Source of the DNA: Cordia subcordata | Lineage: Eukaryota > Streptophyta > Magnoliopsida > Boraginales > Cordiaceae | Reading direction: 5' to 3' | Length of the DNA stretch: 64,000 bases | Assembly: GCA_028554755.1 (NCBI GenBank) | Contig: JAPTOF010000008.1 | Coordinates: 11,844,501-11,908,500, forward strand | In this document: positions 58,990 to 64,000 of the stretch, one piece after another | How positions within the stretch are numbered: position 1 is the stretch's first letter | Layout of the letters: each line of letters starts with the position of its first letter | Translations under genes and position numbers: made by a program | Notes under the pieces: model-generated | What the model saw: the letters and a program-made list of their open reading frames with translations, nothing else | The model's database searches: none | What the model was told of the DNA's origin: nothing

Positions 58990-59870
58990 AGTTTGATATT
59001 CCTTCTAAACCATCCCCCAAAACCTATCTTGGGCAGCATACTTATCCCTGTACAGTTCAATTGGTTTTATTATTTAATGGTATTTTCTATGGGCTTCGAA
59101 TTCTTTGTCACTTCTTATTTCACTGGTTCGATTGATTATTATGGAGATTTCTCCAGAAATCTTTCTACCAAGCATTGGTCATCTATGGGTTTCTAGCTAT
59201 ATTGGTGTTCGGAATTCTCTGTTACATCTCAGCTCTTAAGAGTATGCTCTAGATCCTGACCATTCTCTATAGAATGATAGAGCAACATACTCAGAGTATT
59301 GATGATTGAAAAGGTTGCGTGTTGCAAAGTAGTATTGTTCTCTATGCAAGAGTTTGATGGAATGGTAATCGTATAATTGTACAATTAGAAAGGCTGTTTG
59401 GAATTGAAATATGAAATGCTTGAGAAAATGCCTAACTCTGTTTTAAGACCATGTTAAGTGCAGTTTCGAGAATAAAACTTCTTGAAGAGACAGAAAATGT
59501 AACACCTAATAAAATAAAATAAAATAAATAAACCCATTTACTTCTTTTTGTATGTTGTCCACATGTACATATGTGTGGGTGTATGTCTGATAAAAAAACT
59601 TGGTGAATTATACGGTGCTTTTGGCAAATAATTAAGTTTTAGGGAGTAAATGTCAATAAAAAAATTATATATGCCTAAGAGCTTATCAGATAAGATCAAA
59701 GAAAAACCATGTTTTCCATTCTTTCCCAAACCTATACCCAACTCCCTTGCATATAAATTTTGCTTTGCGTTGTGACAATGAAGTAGAAGCCGAGATTAAG
59801 AGGGGTTTTGGCATCAAAGTAAGAGTTCTCAACCTTGTTTCATTATGAATATCTTTTTAGCTGTAACTAT
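58990..59870 (+). pseudogene. Segment X, copy 3
   Basis: The first 320 bases carry a decayed hydrophobic reading: FLQKSFYQALVIYGFLAILV, FGILCYISALKSM, then after a stop LTILYRMIEQHTQSIDD and a final stop near 59307, which is conserved in position in the other copies (GTATTGATGATTGA in copies 1 and 3). The rest is the 3' flank shared with copies 1 and 2. It reads as the C-terminal end of a multi-pass membrane protein of a family I do not recognise. Confidence 0.55.
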
Positions 59871-60139
59871 TGTGATGCATGGGATCTTAATAATTATTAA
59901 ATAAGATATTTGTTTTTGAACTAAATAATTGAAATTATGGACTGAAAATTAATAAGCAATGTACATGTCATATGATGGATGAAACTTAACATAAAATCCA
60001 ATAGTGATGTTACTTTATTTATTTAATGCAATGTTGAAAAAAATTATTTGAAAACTACATTTTTAGTTTTGTTAGATACAACACCATTTTTATCAATTAT
60101 CAAAACTTTTAAACCACTTTTCCTTGTAAACCATGAAAA
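59871..60139. other. Intergenic, nothing recognised
   Basis: AT-rich; no gene. Confidence 0.5.
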
Positions 60140-60512
60140 TGTTACATATTACTACATCCATGAGTGAATAATGGCCGCGGAAGAGAGACTCCGACATTTC
60201 CAAGAGACTAACCCTAGCTCTTATATATGGTAAGTGCAAATGAAACTACCATGGGGAATTGACGTCTTTTCAACTTAAAAGGCAATTGTGAATCTAAAGG
60301 TGTTAATATCATCCTTGGGATAAAGACTTTCTTATCGAAATTAGCCTCAGATAGTATAGATGCCTCAATGACATGCTTTACAAGTTGTGCAACTAATAGT
60401 GTAGTATCATTCATTAAGTCGGCTGATTGATCAACATTTCTCAATAGCATAACTGGAATCCCAATTTTCATTTTCAAGAACTCCAGGGTGAACAAATCTT
60501 CCTGGCCTTGGA
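60140..60512 (-). pseudogene. Helitron Rep/helicase (PIF1-like) C-terminal fragment
   Basis: The minus strand reads FLKMKIGIPVMLLRNVDQSA, KVFIPRMILTPLDSQLPF, RRQFPMVVSFALTIYKS, then past two stops SLGNVGVSLPRP and FTHG. This is the end of the PIF1-type DNA helicase domain of plant Helitrons (GxPVMLLRN, FIPR, RRQFP, SFAxTINKSQGQSL). The conserved Gln residues of KSQGQSL are stop codons here (CAA/CAG to TAA/TAG type change). No Rep domain or Helitron ends were found. A dead fragment. Confidence 0.85.
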
Positions 60513-62684
60513 AGTTCTAAATCAGCTTTATAACTGCACTTGTGCAATGCACGAGGTGTCATATGATTTCAAAAAAATTAAATTTTATTTTTTAGAATTT
60601 AAAAAAGAAGTAAAAGATAAATTAATTTTTTAACTTTTACTCTTTTTGTAATAATATTTTTATAATAATTTGAGGTTATATTAATTAAATTATACTTAGT
60701 AATATTTTATTTTGTTTTTCAGTTTTTTATTTTATTACAAAAATATGGATAAAAATTACATATTAAACATTGAATCAGTTTAAGATTGTATGTGATAGAT
60801 TAAATTAAAAATTGTAAAATACATAATTGGAAAGACATTACATCACATAAGATGTTACCGGATATGATTTTTATAGATTGACACAAGACCTTCATGTGTA
60901 ATTAAAACTGATAACAAAAGAATTTGATAGATTTACATCCGATATGAAGTATCTGTATTGATATTACATTATCTAATCCCATTTAAATGCACAATTATTT
61001 TTTTTTTTTATAATAAACAATTTCATCGAAAGAAAGAATTATCCAACTCCCATATCAATGAATGTAAATCAAAATCCAAAATGCGCTTCAGCTGATCATT
61101 CCACGTCTTTGACAATTTGACACTAAGTCTGGTGTCTTAGTAGCATTATTTTGAACATGTTGTTTGCTCCAATTAAGACCCTATGACATATATTTCATTG
61201 CTTGTTACACAATTACATCCGCTTTTAAATTGCATGTTCTAACACATCTTCATTATTTCTGAACAGCCTATACAACTTCTTTAGAATTTGATTTAATCAC
61301 CACCTTCTTACTTTCATTCCTTAGTTATTTAACAGTTAAGTAACAACATAATTTAAATGGCAAAGCCTCTAATTTATGTGGAGGGTTGCATTTAATAGGC
61401 TTAGTTATCCCATTCAGAAATTATCCTTTTGAATTTCTAGCGATAACCGCAATTCTCAAACTTTTGGCTTTCTTCATACGATAAAGAGCGTGTGCTATCT
61501 GAAACCCAAAAACCAAGAAAGCATAGATCTCACAATAATAAAGATGTAAGAGAACACATATACGATAAAAAGCCAACCTGTATTTACAGAAAATAAAGAG
61601 TTTTATACTTGTATAGGAGATCAAAATAAAATTACTAATCTAAATGGAAGTAACTAACAAAAAACAAACAAACATGTTACGGTAACCTTGTGCACCATGC
61701 TTGTCTACAATCAAATTTGTAGAGTCATAATAACAATAAATACAACCATCCACGCCCAAATACATCTATCGGAAATCGAAACATATAACAATTAAACAAA
61801 TAAATAAAAAAAGATCAAATAATAGTAGAAAGTAAACCAAATATGAAAAAAAATATTAAAAAGCAAAAGTATTTTTTTAAAAAAAAAAACCAAAAATAGT
61901 AGTTACGCATCAAGAGTTGTATATTTAATAAATGGATGTGAACTAATCTTTAAGAAAACAAAATTATTAAATAGATACAAAAATGATAGAACATCACATT
62001 AACAAATATACACAAATAAAATATATATGAAAATTTATATACATACCTTTGAATATGAATGATTCGTTCCCTTTTGCCTTCAATGCCTCCCTCAACATCA
62101 ACAAAATCCAGAAAATTTTCAAGCATTAGGATTATTGTGACTAAACAAAAGGAAAGAAAGGAAAAACAAAACATAGATAAAATTAAAAAAGAAAAAGTAA
62201 AGCATATCTGACAGGATTCCTAGAATATATTAATAGATTAAATTTATTATATTAGATATTTTTGTAAAGAAAAAAATAGTAGCACTGGGTTAAAAATATA
62301 AGGCAAACTTAAAAAAAAAAAATTGGTTTGAAAAAATAACGCAAAGTTTAAAAAATTTTTAAAAAGTGGTAGTATCGGATTATACCCATCACCTGAAGCA
62401 GCTTCTAACCAATAACAAAAAGGAAAACTCTGAGCAGCACCAAATCCTATTTATAGCTACCATTGCAAGAGAAGGATTTGGAGCTTCCATGGCACGCCAA
62501 TGTTGGAACCACTAGGGAAATTATATTTGGCAGCCAAAACATTTAGTAGTGAACTCGAAATCCACAGATTTTGAAATGAAAAATTAAATTGTTATTAGGA
62601 ATAGTAATTTTGGAGAGAGGGGAGGGGTAGAGGAGAGCAAGAGGATAGATAGGGAAGAGAAAAAGAAAAAACTTGATTGTATAT
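60513..62684. other. AT-rich intergenic, nothing recognised
   Basis: No supported coding or RNA gene; ORFs at 61421-61624 and 61950-62174 are low-complexity. A TATA-like CCTATTTATAGC lies at 62447 without a gene behind it. Confidence 0.5.
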
Positions 62685-64000
62685 GTTGGCTAAATACTTG
62701 CTATTAATTTTGATGATGAAAATTTATATGCAATCATAATTGTTTGACTAAAAGTATCTTGTGAAGATAAGTGCTTAAATGCATAAGTAAATGCTTGAAA
62801 GATGGAAGAAGATAAGTAAAAATGTATTATTTGAAGAACAAGAAGATGAGAAGGCATAAGGTGGAGAAGAGACGTCATAAGGGGTACCGAGCGTTTTTTT
62901 TGCTCTTTTGTGAAATGCCTAAATATTGTATATGTGTGGCTCAAACTTCCTTTCAAACATCTTTTAAAACTCTTGCATATTTGATTTCATAAAAGCACAA
63001 ATGAATTTGAATGCACATGTAGAGTAAAAATGTGTTTTTTGAAGTGTTTCAAGTCATAAAAAGTATTTACAAATTGTTTCAAAATGATTTCGAGTTATGA
63101 AAACTGTACTAGAAAAAGTTTTGGCAAAAGTTTGGCTTTACTTCACTTTCTGAAGTGGTGAGACCCCCCAACCGGTTGACCGGCTGACCTGGGTGGGTTG
63201 TCCGGCCAAGTTAGAAGCTAAAGGACAAAGTCGGACTCCCTAGCCGGTCGACTAGCTAAGGCGTCCGGCCTAATTAGTGAGGTCCAAGAGGAAGCCGGAT
63301 GACCCAACCGATCAACCGGCTGAACGGGCTGCTGTAATAAATGCAGTAGCCGTTTCTTACCATTCTGGACCATTTCTTCCTCTTTTCCTCACTTACCACA
63401 TCCCTAACACTCAAAACTCTTTAAATACACATTCATTACACATTCAAATCATCAATTCAAGTGTGCAAAATCTTATATCATCATTCAATCAAACTTTGAG
63501 CCATTCTTGGAATAACTTTGAGCCATTCTTGGAATATCTTTGAGCTTTCAAGAGTTTCATTCATTGCAATATCTTTTTTTTGTGAAGAAAATTTTCAAAT
63601 TCTATCATTTCTTATTCCTTTGATTATATACACACTTTGAGAGATAGAATTCTTGTGAGATTTATTCATTAAAGCTTATAAAGTGTGGGGAAATCCTAAA
63701 GAGTGGAACTCTTGGGTTCTTTAAAGTTGAGCTTTAAAGAGGTGTAAGAAATTGGTTTGTGCTTCACCAAGATTTGAAGAAGCATCTTAATGAAAGTTGT
63801 TGAAGTCCTAAGGGGAGCATCCTTGGGCGGTAGACGTATGATTGGCCGAACCACTTTAAATCGTTTGTCTCTCTTCTCTTTATACTTTTATTATCTTATT
63901 TGCTTAAATTGCTTATATTGTGTTTGATATATTGTTTGAAAGAATTTGTTGAATTTCTGAGAATTTTTTAAAATGAAAATTAGTAATTATATCTTAATTC
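62685..64000 (+). mobile_element. LTR of a copia-type retrotransposon, cut by window end
   Basis: Starts TGTTGGCTAAATACTTGC followed by TTTTGATGATGAAAAT, a start typical of large plant copia LTRs. Near the far side GGTAGACGTATGATTGGCCG, AACCACTTTAAATCG and CTCT-rich DNA resemble the 3' parts of such LTRs. A CCGG-rich block lies at 63165-63325. ORFs inside are not conserved. The right border and any internal region are outside the window, so solo LTR versus full element is open. Confidence 0.55.

Noticed and set aside
62690..62956. 88-codon minus-strand ORF
   Set aside because: Antisense to the LTR start; no homologue recognised.

Overview
This window reads as nuclear DNA of a flowering plant, most likely a eudicot. 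It is AT-rich, its few recognisable genes are plant proteins (a plastid-type PAP2 lipid phosphatase, an eIF(iso)4G relative, an F-box protein), and most of the rest is plant transposable elements: Ty1/copia, Ty3/gypsy, LINE, SINE, CACTA, MULE, hAT, Harbinger-like MITEs and a Helitron relic. I cannot name the species.

Only two protein genes look intact. The first is an intronless-CDS lipid phosphate phosphatase gamma / dolichyldiphosphatase-like gene at 8506-9177, with a G-box in its promoter and probably a long 3'-UTR intron. The second is a single-exon plant-specific gene of unknown function at 20311-21246, with a Ser/Arg-rich start, a Cys patch and a duplicated LLLTR-x-x-SAP motif. Broken genes are a multi-exon eIF(iso)4G pseudogene on the minus strand (12010-14635; four stops and one frameshift), an F-box pseudogene (34839-35550) and a single exon-like ClpB/HSP100 Walker A fragment (46417-46550).

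Layout. 1-8200: MITE-like repeats, a dead copia element (1040-5660) carrying a Harbinger-like MITE, and a MITE split by a SINE. 8200-22000: the gene-bearing part, with the phosphatase, the eIF(iso)4G pseudogene, minisatellites, a second SINE and the unknown gene. 22000-31500: intergenic DNA with small tandem duplications, microsatellites and a very old minus-strand copia relic. 31591-34437: a gag-only gypsy-type element with both LTRs. 34500-37600: the F-box pseudogene and empty sequence. 37616-39830: a MULE holding a foldback hairpin and an LTR-like block. 40000-46000: tandem arrays, a LINE tail fragment and a second dead copia element whose gag is split by LTR-like DNA. 47221-48296: nested MITEs. 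49000-59900: three copies of one unnamed low-copy segment, one inverted; the middle copy has been opened by a CACTA element, a LINE and a hAT element. 60140-60512: a Helitron helicase fragment. 62685 to the end: an LTR that runs off the window.

No operon-like cooperation between genes is visible and I found no new enzymatic or defence system. The most informative material is the layered insertion history, with target-site duplications still readable for the CACTA (TGT), hAT (TTTGCAAG), MULE (9 bp, one mismatch), MITEs (TTA/TAA) and SINEs, together with the unknown membrane-protein-like repeat and the unknown single-exon gene.
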